Assembly: GCA_964537505.1 (NCBI GenBank)
Contig: CAZICK010000108.1
Coordinates: 1 to 11,929, forward strand
Source: DAINBT01 sp036732785
GTDB lineage: Bacteria > Planctomycetota > Phycisphaerae > Sedimentisphaerales > SM23-30
Reading direction: 5' to 3'
Length of the DNA: 11,929 bases
A program made the translations under genes and the position numbers. Below, piece by piece: positions 1 to 7,507 of the stretch (the first letter of the stretch is position 1; each line of letters begins with the position of its first letter). Under the pieces are notes generated by a model that was not told the origin of the DNA, made no database searches, and worked only from the letters and a program-made list of their open reading frames with translations.

Positions 1-289
1 AGAAATTTTCAACACTCAGCATCGCTGCCTGAGCAAACTTTTGACGCAGGCGTCACACCTATTTTTATCGGATTCACCTTTGGCAAATCATAAAGATTAA
101 CTAAATTTCAGGGAATGTCCAATTTCGACTGAAGCATTACACAAAAACACGGCCAATTTTTGCGATCATATCCCCTTGTTGGTTAAGGACTTATGAGCGT
201 GTAAAAAAAATTGCACAGGGATACCCAACGTACAGGGCAAAATACGGTGTTTTGTGAAAAAAGTCGGTCAAGTTTTTGATAAAATCGTG

Positions 290-295
290 TATAAT
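290..295 (+). promoter_or_regulatory. Candidate -10 box for the 405-6329 operon
   Basis: A perfect TATAAT lies 110 bases before the first start codon, in an AT-rich stretch. No good TTGACA-like -35 is found at 16-18 bases upstream (that stretch reads roughly GGTCAAG), so the promoter is either -10 driven or controlled by an activator. The call depends on the -10 match alone. Confidence 0.4.
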
Positions 296-323
296 ATAGG
301 TACGTGAGTGTATGTTTCCCGGG

Positions 324-371
324 TATTCCGGCGGCATGCCAGAATACATCTGGGGAGAAAAGAGTTTTCCC
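324..371 (+). promoter_or_regulatory. Two consecutive hairpins in the 5' leader
   Basis: Hairpin 1 (324-346) has arms TATTC and GAATA, one C-A mismatch, then GGC/GCC closing a GGCAT loop. Hairpin 2 (353-371) has arms GAAAA and TTTTC around a GAG loop, extended by G-C pairs with one bulged A. Both lie between the -10 box and the ribosome-binding site of the gene at 405, so they would be in its leader RNA. They could affect stability or translation. No known riboswitch was recognised. Confidence 0.35.
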
Positions 372-404
372 ACAAATGCAGAGGAATAGTGTAGAGGTAC
401 GATT

Positions 405-2597
405 ATGATGAAGTTGATTTTATTGTTAGTGTTGGTCTTTGCGGTAAGTACTGTACAGGCTGTTACTATAATTACTACCGCCCAAGAGCTTCAGGAAGTG
501 GGCGATGATTTAGACGGCAATTACATATTAGCTAATGACATCGATCTTACCGGCTTCCCCTGGGAGCCTATATCTTACAGAGAGGATGATGTAAATATTT
601 CTTTCACAGGCACTTTTGACGGCGCCGACCATATAATCAACGGTTTGACCTCAATTGATGCTAATGGCGCTTCAGACGGTAAGTATAAGTGTGCTCCTCT
701 GATTGGCATACTTGCCGTGGACGGCGTAGTCAAAAATGTTGGTTTAACAAATGTCAATGTTTTATCCGATTGGTATGTGGCAGCTTTGGTTGGTGATTGC
801 TATGGTACGGTATCCAGGTGCTCTGTTAAGGGCGGGGACGTGACCATTGTGGGCGTAGAGGGGCGTGGCGGCAATTGTGGCACAGTAATAGGTATGACTC
901 GTGAGGGTGCCACTGTTACAGATTGTTATGCTTCTGACGTGGTCGTAACATTTGCGTTGAACCTTGACACTTGGAATAGTCAGGGCGGCTTCATCGGTGG
1001 CCAGCACGCCGGGCCTGAGGGCTTAGTGGCTAATTGTTATTTTGAAGGAACAATCATCGGATTCAGCATTGGCGAAGACTGGAGGCATGGCGGTGGTTTT
1101 TTAGATCACAGCAGTGTCGGCAGTGTCACGATCAGTTGTTACTATGATATGGACCTTGCCGGTTTCGACGATACCCTGGGTTTTGGACGGACAACAGCCC
1201 AAATGAAGACGCAGGCCAATTTTGTTGGTTGGGATTTTGATAATACATGGACTATGATTGAAGGCCAGACTTATCCCACGCTCATTCCGGAACCTCCCAT
1301 AACGATTTACGTTGATGATGACGCTTCGCCCGATGGTGATGGATTAAGCTGGGCAACCGCGTTTAAGTATCTATGGGACGGGTTGGCTGTCGCATCTTAT
1401 GGCGATGAGGTGCGCGTCGCGCAGGGCACATACAAGCCTGACCGCAACGGGCGCAACCCGACTGGGACAGGCAGCCGTAACGCGACGTTTCAGTTGACCA
1501 GCGGTGTAGCGGTCTATGGCGGCTACGCGGGGATTGGCGAGCCGGACCCGGATGACCGGGATATCGAGGCGTACGAGACCATCCTCAGCGGCGATCTGGC
1601 CGCCAACGATGGGCCTAATTTTGCCAACAACGGTGATAACAGCTACCACGTTGCTAACTGCAGCAACACAGACACGAATACCGTTCTGGACGGTGTTACC
1701 ATTACCGCAGGTAATGCTGACGGTTCTTCGTCAATTGGCGATGGTGGCGGGGTACTTATCCAGGCAGGCAGCCCTACGTTTGCCAACTGTACGTTCATCG
1801 GCAACATGGCCCAAGGCAACGGTGGTGGGATAGCTACCTATTCGGGCTACCCCTGTCCGAAAATGAACAACTGCATGTTTATCGGGAATTCGTCTGGTAA
1901 TGATGGTGGAGGATTTGGCTGCGGACACTCCGAGCCGACTTTGATTAACTGTACGTTCATCGGCAACTCGGCTGATGGCGATGGCGGAGGCATCTGCAGT
2001 TTTGCTTTTGGAACTATTTTGACTGTTAAAAACTGTATTCTTTGGGACAACACTGCAAACGAGGGGCCGCAGATAGCATTGAAAAGCTTTGAGGGCAGTG
2101 GACTCATCGATTATTCCTGCCTGCAGGGCGGTGAGCTTGATATTTACACTGACGATTCCGATCTGGTCTGGGGCCAAGGCAATATAGATGACAATCCTCA
2201 GTTTGTCGATGCGGCCAATAATGATTGCCATCTCAAATCCGAGGCGGGCAGATGGAACCCGGTAAGTAAAAATTGGGTTACCGATGCGGTGACCAGTCTT
2301 TGCATTGACGCGGGCAATCCGGGTTGTCCTTTGGGTGATGAGCCGGTCGATGTAAACAATGTGAGGATCAATATGGGGGCCTACGGCGGCACAGACAAGG
2401 CAAGCAAAACTCCGGCAAATTGGGCTTCATTAGCCGATTTAACCAATGACCATAAAGTGGATTTCAATGATTGGGCAGCTTTCGCTGCCTATTGGATGGA
2501 TGACGGCTACTGCATTCCCAGCGATCTTGACCGCAATGAGGTAGTCAATTTGCTTGATATCAACCTTTTCGCTAATGAATGGCTTTGGGAAAAATGA
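405..2597 (+). CDS. Secreted GLUG / right-handed beta-helix protein with C-terminal dockerin-like domain
   Basis: A 730-residue exported surface or extracellular protein of unknown substrate. Signal peptide: residues 1-19 (MMKLILLLVLVFAVSTVQA, AxA-type cleavage site). Residues ~22-297 form a Gly-rich region resembling GLUG-type repeats, ending in the usual QM...F.GWDF...W....G..YP.L pattern. A second module begins at ~300 with YVDDDASPDGDG and continues as a Pmp-like right-handed parallel beta-helix, with NCTFIGN-type coils 26-28 residues apart. Residues 674-730 hold two dockerin-like Ca loops, DLTNDHKVDFND and DLDRNEVVNLLD. The start has AGAGGT at 393-398, 6 bases upstream; a second ATG follows at once. 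It is the first gene of a probable operon, 21 bp before the next. Family context suggests adhesion or carbohydrate binding; that is inference. Base composition rises sharply around 1370-1620, hinting at a shuffled module. Confidence 0.85.
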   Translation: MMKLILLLVLVFAVSTVQAVTIITTAQELQEVGDDLDGNYILANDIDLTGFPWEPISYREDDVNISFTGTFDGADHIINGLTSIDANGASDGKYKCAPLIGILAVDGVVKNVGLTNVNVLSDWYVAALVGDCYGTVSRCSVKGGDVTIVGVEGRGGNCGTVIGMTREGATVTDCYASDVVVTFALNLDTWNSQGGFIGGQHAGPEGLVANCYFEGTIIGFSIGEDWRHGGGFLDHSSVGSVTISCYYDMDLAGFDDTLGFGRTTAQMKTQANFVGWDFDNTWTMIEGQTYPTLIPEPPITIYVDDDASPDGDGLSWATAFKYLWDGLAVASYGDEVRVAQGTYKPDRNGRNPTGTGSRNATFQLTSGVAVYGGYAGIGEPDPDDRDIEAYETILSGDLAANDGPNFANNGDNSYHVANCSNTDTNTVLDGVTITAGNADGSSSIGDGGGVLIQAGSPTFANCTFIGNMAQGNGGGIATYSGYPCPKMNNCMFIGNSSGNDGGGFGCGHSEPTLINCTFIGNSADGDGGGICSFAFGTILTVKNCILWDNTANEGPQIALKSFEGSGLIDYSCLQGGELDIYTDDSDLVWGQGNIDDNPQFVDAANNDCHLKSEAGRWNPVSKNWVTDAVTSLCIDAGNPGCPLGDEPVDVNNVRINMGAYGGTDKASKTPANWASLADLTNDHKVDFNDWAAFAAYWMDDGYCIPSDLDRNEVVNLLDINLFANEWLWEK
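1785..1967 (+). repeat. Beta-helix coil repeats within the coding region
   Basis: A 21-base unit encoding NCTFIGN occurs identically at 1785-1805 and 1947-1967. A diverged copy at 1869-1889 encodes NCMFIGN, and a weaker one near 2030 encodes NCILWDN. Spacings of 84 and 78 bases correspond to 28 and 26 residues, about one or two turns of a right-handed beta-helix. Exact identity of two copies suggests recent duplication or gene conversion of a coil. Confidence 0.7.
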
Positions 2598-2618
2598 TTT
2601 GAAAAGGAAAAAGGGAAA

Positions 2619-5600
2619 ATGACCATGAGAACAAATCTCAGAGTATGGTCGGTGGTGTCGGTATTGTTGCTGACAGTGGCCAGTTCGGCGCTCGTGTGTG
2701 GAGATACGATCACCCCGTCGCAATACTGGAAGAACCAGATCGAGTTTCCCGATGATTCCTTTTGCTCGGAAACCGGCGGTATCGGCGGTTCGGAATGGGT
2801 AAAGTTTACCATTATTCTTCTGGAGAATTATGATTCCAACCTGGTCTATTTTCAGGACTGCAGGAAATATATTTTTCACTATGATTTTGCCGCGGCATGT
2901 CTCGATCCGTTTATGGGTATGACTGCAAACGAATACTATCAGGTTGCGCTATACGAGCAGGGCCAGCAGGCGGCTATGGGTACGGTTATCATGCCGCCTT
3001 TGACCGGTTCCGAGCCGGACTTCCAGGAGTACGGCATCCAATTCGTTCGTCAGGACCCATACACTCGTGAAGAAATAGTCGATATGTTCAACCTGGTCAA
3101 AGCGAACATTTCAGCCGACCCGGACGTGACAGCGTTTTACTTCCCCACGTACGAACAGTCGGAAGTGGCGTGGGCTAATAAAGATTGGTTTGAATCTCAA
3201 GGTATTCCAGTCAGTTCCATATCCCGATGGTCTGAAGGTAACGCCTGCTATTCCGAAGGATGGGCATTGGGTGAGCTTAAATTTTTCGAAGCCGGCCAGA
3301 TTGATACCGCCTATCAGAGCGGCGATTTGCTGCCGGGCGATATTCTGCTGACAGATGGCATCCCTGCTGAGATACCATTTGTGGCTGGCATTATCTCGCT
3401 GGCGCCGGCGACACCCAGTTCGCATGTGGCGCTTTTGGCCCAGACCTATGGTGTTCCATTTGTGCACCTGGCACTGGCAGAGGATGCGGACCGGGCCGGG
3501 CAACTCGTTGGTCACAAAATTGTCTTTAGTGCTTACGATGATGGATCTAACGTTTATGATGTAAGGCTGATCAACGTGGAAGGCGTTCTGACCGAGCAGC
3601 AGATTGAGGAAATACTTGCGTTGAAAGAACCACCGGAATTGGGTATTTCACCAATGGCATCATATAGCGACTATAGCGAAAGCACCGACGGCCTGACGCC
3701 TGCTGATATCCAATATTTCGGCGGCAAGGCGTCCAACTTTGGAATCCTCCGTACTGCCATTCCGGGCAACTCACCGGTTGCGATAGCATTTTCATTTGAC
3801 CTGTGGAACGAATTTCTCGATCAAACCATTGCCCCACGTGAAAGTGTCATTATCGAACCCGGTGGATACCTGCTGTTTTGGGCTGATGAAGAAGAAGATG
3901 AAGGCCCCACGCATACTAATTTCAAGCTTAATGCCGGCGGCTTTTACGATGATATCGGCTTGTATGATTCCGATGGAACTACCCTCCTGGATGGAATCGG
4001 ATTATTCCCTCCACAAGCCCAAGATATTTCCTACGGTCGCTATCCTGATGGCAACGGTAATTGGCAGTACTTCGGCAGTTCCACTCCAGGCTGGTCGAAC
4101 TCCGGCGGCAGCGGCGGTCCAACAGAAGGCTTGTTCATCAATGAATTTATGGCTGATAACGATCACATCATTCAGGACAACTTCGGTGATTACGACGACT
4201 GCATCGAGCTATACAATGCAGGAACAACCGCCATTGATCTGGGCGGTATGTATCTAACAGATCGTATAGATGAGCCGACCATGTGGATGATCCCCTATGG
4301 CATCAGCGGCAGTACTCTCCGTGAGGAAATCAATAACAGGCTCTCAGCCCATACCACCTATCCACCGGATGATATGGCGGCGTTGTCGAGAGACCTTGCA
4401 GCCATTCGCAGCATTATCAAGGACGCCGATCTCACCAGCTTCAGCCCACAGCTTCAAGCTGCCGTTATCGCCGCACTGGCGGGGTTCGACATTAACGAGA
4501 ATATCCGATTTAGAAGTTCGACCAACGTCGAAGACAGTGAGCAGTTTATCGGTGCAGGAATGTACGACAGCTACAGCGGCTGTCTTGCCGACGATCTGGA
4601 TGGCAATAACGATGGACCGTGCCTCTGCGACCCAAACGAGGATAACGAACAGGGCGCTTTCAGAGCCATTCGTAAGGTGTTTGCCAGCTTCTATAACGAC
4701 AATGCCTTCCTCGAACGCCTGCGCCACAGGGTGAACGAAGCTGATGTGGGTATGGCTCTGCTGGTGCATCATTCGTTCCCGGACGGAATCGAACTGGCCA
4801 ACGGCGTAGCGACGATAGAAAGAGTTGGCAGTGGTTATAACAGCTACATCACACTGATAACCCAGGACGGCGCAGTTTCAGTCACCAACCCACAAGACGG
4901 TTCTATCCCAGAGGAGGTTACTGTCAGGGTCTATTCGTCTGGAAGTATCGGTTCGCCCAAACTAATTCGTTCGTCGAATCTCGTGCCCCTGGGCGATACG
5001 GTAATGGATTGGCCCAATGACTATAGGGACCTGACCGAATTGCTGGTTGATGTCAGCAACGAATTCAGTAATGTTACAGGAAAAACACAATACCTCATTG
5101 ACCTGGAATACAAAAAGGTCGCGCCTGGTGGTGTCGCTATGCCCGCGGGCGGACTGGTCATCAAGCAGGTTCGCGAAATTCCACAACTCGATGACACACC
5201 GAGTATCACGCCGTTCCTGATCAACGAACCAAGGGAATACAGCATCTATTCGGGCGAGTTCGAGTTTATGGGTGACTGCGACATTTTTGCCAGTCATCGC
5301 CTCAAGACACGACTGACGCTGGAAACAAAAAACCTGTGGCTCGACGAACCTAATCTTGCCCAGGGCTTCTATGCCACTGCCAACATCGAGTACGTGGACG
5401 GTGATAGCGTTTACACCATCACCGAGGAGCTGCCGCTGTTACCCTTTGCCTGGCATGATTTTGATGGTACGGACGCCACCGACGGCTGGCTCATGGACCA
5501 CCTGCCAAATCCACGTGCCTGCGAGTTGAATACAACCAACATACCAACGTTGGTATCCCCAGCCCAAAACCCCATTTTAGCGCTCCGCGATTTCGGCGAT

Positions 5601-6329
5601 CAGCCGGCCCAACTGGACGAACCCAGGTTCCGAGTCCTCAAATTAAACGTTGATTATGATCAGCCTGTTCGATCCTGGCTGGAAGGTTGTCTGCCCGATG
5701 GCATTACGAACAGCACCACAAATGAGCTTTATCTTTGGTGCTGTCCTGGGCCAAGCCCCGACGATATTGTACAGCAGCGTTTTTACGAATCGGATGGCAT
5801 ATCGATCGAGACCGAATTCTACCGACCGCCGCCACCGTCTGGATTTAGTAACTGGATGACCCACACCGCCCCGATGACTCGCTGGGTCGAGACCACCATT
5901 ACAGGTTACACCAGTGTGCCGATTGTTCTTAGCGGCTATTACTCACAGACCTATCAGGCATGGCACCATAATAAGTTGGAGTACTTCCTTTTTGAGCCTC
6001 GGCTGGAACCTGGAATATCACAGGACATCCTGGACGAACTGCAGGCCCAGGATATCCGCCTGATCTATATGATCATTGACAACGACTATGACTACCAGTG
6101 TCCCGGCTGCTTCTCGAACATAACAACCTACGGTTTCGATTACGTTCCCGGCGATTTTAATGGTGACAGCATAGTAAACATGGCGGATTTCGCTATGATG
6201 GCACAGTACTGGCTGGACCCCGACGCCTGTGCAAGCGCCCAGGTCAACCTTACCGGCGGCGATACCCAGGTGGACATGGAAGATTTACTGGAGCTTAGCA
6301 ATAACTGGCTGCAAACCGAGAGTGAGTAG
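2619..6329 (+). CDS. Secreted PEP-mobile-domain / ATP-grasp (PPDK-like) protein with inserted lamin-tail domain and dockerin-like C-terminus
   Basis: A 1236-residue exported protein. Residues 1-27 are a signal peptide (RTNLR, then a hydrophobic core to ~26). Residues ~30-235 form an unnamed domain. Residues 238-~330 resemble the PEP-utilising mobile (phosphohistidine) domain, with H269 in TPSSHVALLAQTYGVPFV as the expected phospho-carrier. Residues ~360-855 resemble the PPDK N-terminal ATP-grasp: GGK 368-370, RSSTNVED 632-639, DLE 828-830, KQVRE 849-853. Residues ~407-561 are a lamin-tail insertion. Residues 855-1175 are unrecognised, including a FLFEPRLEPGI stretch. Residues 1179-1236 are dockerin-like (DFNGDSIVNMAD, then a poorer second loop). 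PPDK normally has ATP-grasp first; here the order is reversed and the TIM barrel is absent. ATG at 2619 sits only 3 bases after AAGGG; the in-frame ATG at 2625 has better spacing (9). Substrate and activity are unknown. Confidence 0.8.
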   Translation: MTMRTNLRVWSVVSVLLLTVASSALVCGDTITPSQYWKNQIEFPDDSFCSETGGIGGSEWVKFTIILLENYDSNLVYFQDCRKYIFHYDFAAACLDPFMGMTANEYYQVALYEQGQQAAMGTVIMPPLTGSEPDFQEYGIQFVRQDPYTREEIVDMFNLVKANISADPDVTAFYFPTYEQSEVAWANKDWFESQGIPVSSISRWSEGNACYSEGWALGELKFFEAGQIDTAYQSGDLLPGDILLTDGIPAEIPFVAGIISLAPATPSSHVALLAQTYGVPFVHLALAEDADRAGQLVGHKIVFSAYDDGSNVYDVRLINVEGVLTEQQIEEILALKEPPELGISPMASYSDYSESTDGLTPADIQYFGGKASNFGILRTAIPGNSPVAIAFSFDLWNEFLDQTIAPRESVIIEPGGYLLFWADEEEDEGPTHTNFKLNAGGFYDDIGLYDSDGTTLLDGIGLFPPQAQDISYGRYPDGNGNWQYFGSSTPGWSNSGGSGGPTEGLFINEFMADNDHIIQDNFGDYDDCIELYNAGTTAIDLGGMYLTDRIDEPTMWMIPYGISGSTLREEINNRLSAHTTYPPDDMAALSRDLAAIRSIIKDADLTSFSPQLQAAVIAALAGFDINENIRFRSSTNVEDSEQFIGAGMYDSYSGCLADDLDGNNDGPCLCDPNEDNEQGAFRAIRKVFASFYNDNAFLERLRHRVNEADVGMALLVHHSFPDGIELANGVATIERVGSGYNSYITLITQDGAVSVTNPQDGSIPEEVTVRVYSSGSIGSPKLIRSSNLVPLGDTVMDWPNDYRDLTELLVDVSNEFSNVTGKTQYLIDLEYKKVAPGGVAMPAGGLVIKQVREIPQLDDTPSITPFLINEPREYSIYSGEFEFMGDCDIFASHRLKTRLTLETKNLWLDEPNLAQGFYATANIEYVDGDSVYTITEELPLLPFAWHDFDGTDATDGWLMDHLPNPRACELNTTNIPTLVSPAQNPILALRDFGDQPAQLDEPRFRVLKLNVDYDQPVRSWLEGCLPDGITNSTTNELYLWCCPGPSPDDIVQQRFYESDGISIETEFYRPPPPSGFSNWMTHTAPMTRWVETTITGYTSVPIVLSGYYSQTYQAWHHNKLEYFLFEPRLEPGISQDILDELQAQDIRLIYMIIDNDYDYQCPGCFSNITTYGFDYVPGDFNGDSIVNMADFAMMAQYWLDPDACASAQVNLTGGDTQVDMEDLLELSNNWLQTESE
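3840..4301 (+). other. Lamin-tail domain inserted in permuted order inside the ATP-grasp region
   Basis: Within the 2619-6329 gene, host similarity stops after DLWNEFLDQ (Q402) and resumes at GSTLREEINNRL (~564). Between them lies first the C-terminal half of a lamin-tail domain (GGYLLFWAD, HTNF at 432, SYGRYPDG around 473, TPGWSN ending at 494), then a linker SGGSGGPTEG, then the N-terminal half (LFINEFMADND at 505, IELYN, DLGGMYLTD, MWMIP ending near 560). Joined the other way round, the halves would make one ordinary lamin-tail domain. The domain boundaries come from remembered family patterns and may be off by several residues. Confidence 0.65.
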
Positions 6330-6398
6330 TTTTTGATCGTAATAACAGTTTGACGCCTATGTGAGAAAAAATTTGGGGTGACGGCACAACGAAGGCTT

Positions 6399-7478
6399 CT
6401 AAAACACTTCTATAGCTTTCGGAAAACTGCCAAGCACACTTAGCCATAGAACATGTTTACGGACATCTGAGACCACTTTTTTTATGTCCTCGTTTTGCTG
6501 ATGGCCCTGACACTCGACGAAAAAATAATATTCCATTTCGCGTTTTTTGCTGGGGCGTGATTCGATATTGGTCAGGTTGACCTCATTGGTGCGAAACACC
6601 TGCAGCACATCGACCAATGATCCCACTTTGTGAGCCGTGCTGAATACCATAGCCGTTTTGTCATTGCCCGTCGGCCGCGATGGCTCGCGACCGATGACGA
6701 AAAACCGTGTTATGTTATTGCTCATATCTTCGATGTTTTCACGGAGCAGTTTCAGCCCGTACAACTCTGCTGCTAAAGTCGAGCCAATCGCCGCCGAGAG
6801 CGGCTCATTGGCCACACGTTGGGCCGCCTCGGCAGTGGAGGCCGTCGATATCATAGCCACCCCAGGCAGCGTCGCCGATATCCAATATCGGCATTGGGCG
6901 AACACCTCCGGCTTGGAGTATATCACTTTGATTTCTTCCAGTCGGCACTTGGCCAGCAGGTTATGATGGATTGCCATCAGCACTTCCGCGCAAATCACCG
7001 CGGGCGATTCAATCAGCGCATCGAGTGTCTCGATTACTCCGCCGGCTATTGAGTTTTCGACGGGAACCACACCCAGATCACAGTGCTCCTTATTGATCTC
7101 TTCGAACACGCCGCGAATATCACTTTGCGGTTGATATTCCACACTCTGCCCGAACTTCATCATGGCCACCGTATTCGAAAAACTACCTTCCGGACCAAGG
7201 TAGGCAATCCTCAACGACCTTTCCAGAAAGAACGAGCCACTCATCATCTCACGCCATATCGCTACCAGCGTACGGTCCGGCAGCGGACCGGTATTATGTT
7301 TCTTGATCTTCTCTTGTACGCTGCGTTCCCGATCGGGCGCATAGATCGGTGGGGCGTCTTTATCTTTTCTTTTTACCTCGCCCACTTCAATAACGATCTT
7401 AGCCCGCTTGTTCAGCAGTTTCACCAACTGCTCATCGATCTGATCGATTCCTTCTCTTAGTTTGTCCAGTTCACTCAT
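6399..7478 (-). CDS. pheA: Bifunctional chorismate mutase / prephenate dehydratase (P-protein)
   Basis: A cytoplasmic 359-residue enzyme of phenylalanine biosynthesis: chorismate to prephenate, then prephenate to phenylpyruvate. Residues 1-~85 are an AroQ-type helical chorismate mutase; R8, R25, K36, R50 and E51 match the active-site R11, R28, K39, R51 and E52 of E. coli PheA. Residues ~90-265 are the dehydratase: YLGPEGSFS 93-101, PVENSIAGG 139-147, and NNITRFF 254-260 with catalytic T257. Residues ~274-355 are an ACT domain with GSLV 286-289 and ESRP 306-309, the latter typical of Phe binding, so feedback inhibition by phenylalanine is expected. All three parts are intact and length is normal. 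ATG at 7478 has a strong AAGGTGG (7492-7486) at 7-base spacing. It lies 29 bp after the exported repeat-protein gene and is probably co-transcribed with it. It converges with the 2619-6329 gene across 69 bp, where no clear terminator is visible. Confidence 0.95.
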   Translation of the reverse strand: MSELDKLREGIDQIDEQLVKLLNKRAKIVIEVGEVKRKDKDAPPIYAPDRERSVQEKIKKHNTGPLPDRTLVAIWREMMSGSFFLERSLRIAYLGPEGSFSNTVAMMKFGQSVEYQPQSDIRGVFEEINKEHCDLGVVPVENSIAGGVIETLDALIESPAVICAEVLMAIHHNLLAKCRLEEIKVIYSKPEVFAQCRYWISATLPGVAMISTASTAEAAQRVANEPLSAAIGSTLAAELYGLKLLRENIEDMSNNITRFFVIGREPSRPTGNDKTAMVFSTAHKVGSLVDVLQVFRTNEVNLTNIESRPSKKREMEYYFFVECQGHQQNEDIKKVVSDVRKHVLWLSVLGSFPKAIEVF

Positions 7479-7507
7479 TGTTCCGCCACCTTAAAACTCA
7501 AACTGTG

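Larger units (their letters stand above)
1..404. other. Non-coding upstream region with small dyads
   Basis: No convincing gene is seen on either strand here; the only open frame, a short minus-strand one at 191-373, has no recognisable product. Visible structure: an imperfect stem CTCAG/CTGAG at 15-33; a compact dyad TGACGC-AG-GCGTCA at 42-55, which with a 2-base centre reads more like an operator half-site pair than an RNA hairpin; a GGG-ATA-CCC mini-palindrome at 218-226; and CAAAA/TTTTG arms around 238-254. The right-hand 120 bases are the probable promoter and 5' leader of the gene at 405. The 15-33 stem could be the end of an upstream transcript, but no T-run follows directly, so it is not called a terminator. 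Confidence 0.6.

Noticed and set aside
1731..2231. Minus-strand open frame opposite the beta-helix coils
   Set aside because: Its openness follows from the repetitive Gly/Asn-rich coding on the other strand; no start signal or family resemblance.
3822..4320. Mobile-element insertion as the source of the lamin-tail segment
   Set aside because: No terminal inverted repeats, target-site duplication or transposase remnant is visible at the two junctions; the frame is preserved on both sides.
6330..6398. Bidirectional terminator between the convergent 2619-6329 gene and pheA
   Set aside because: A terminator is expected here, but only short matches such as GAAGGCTTC were found and no stem followed by a T-run on either strand.
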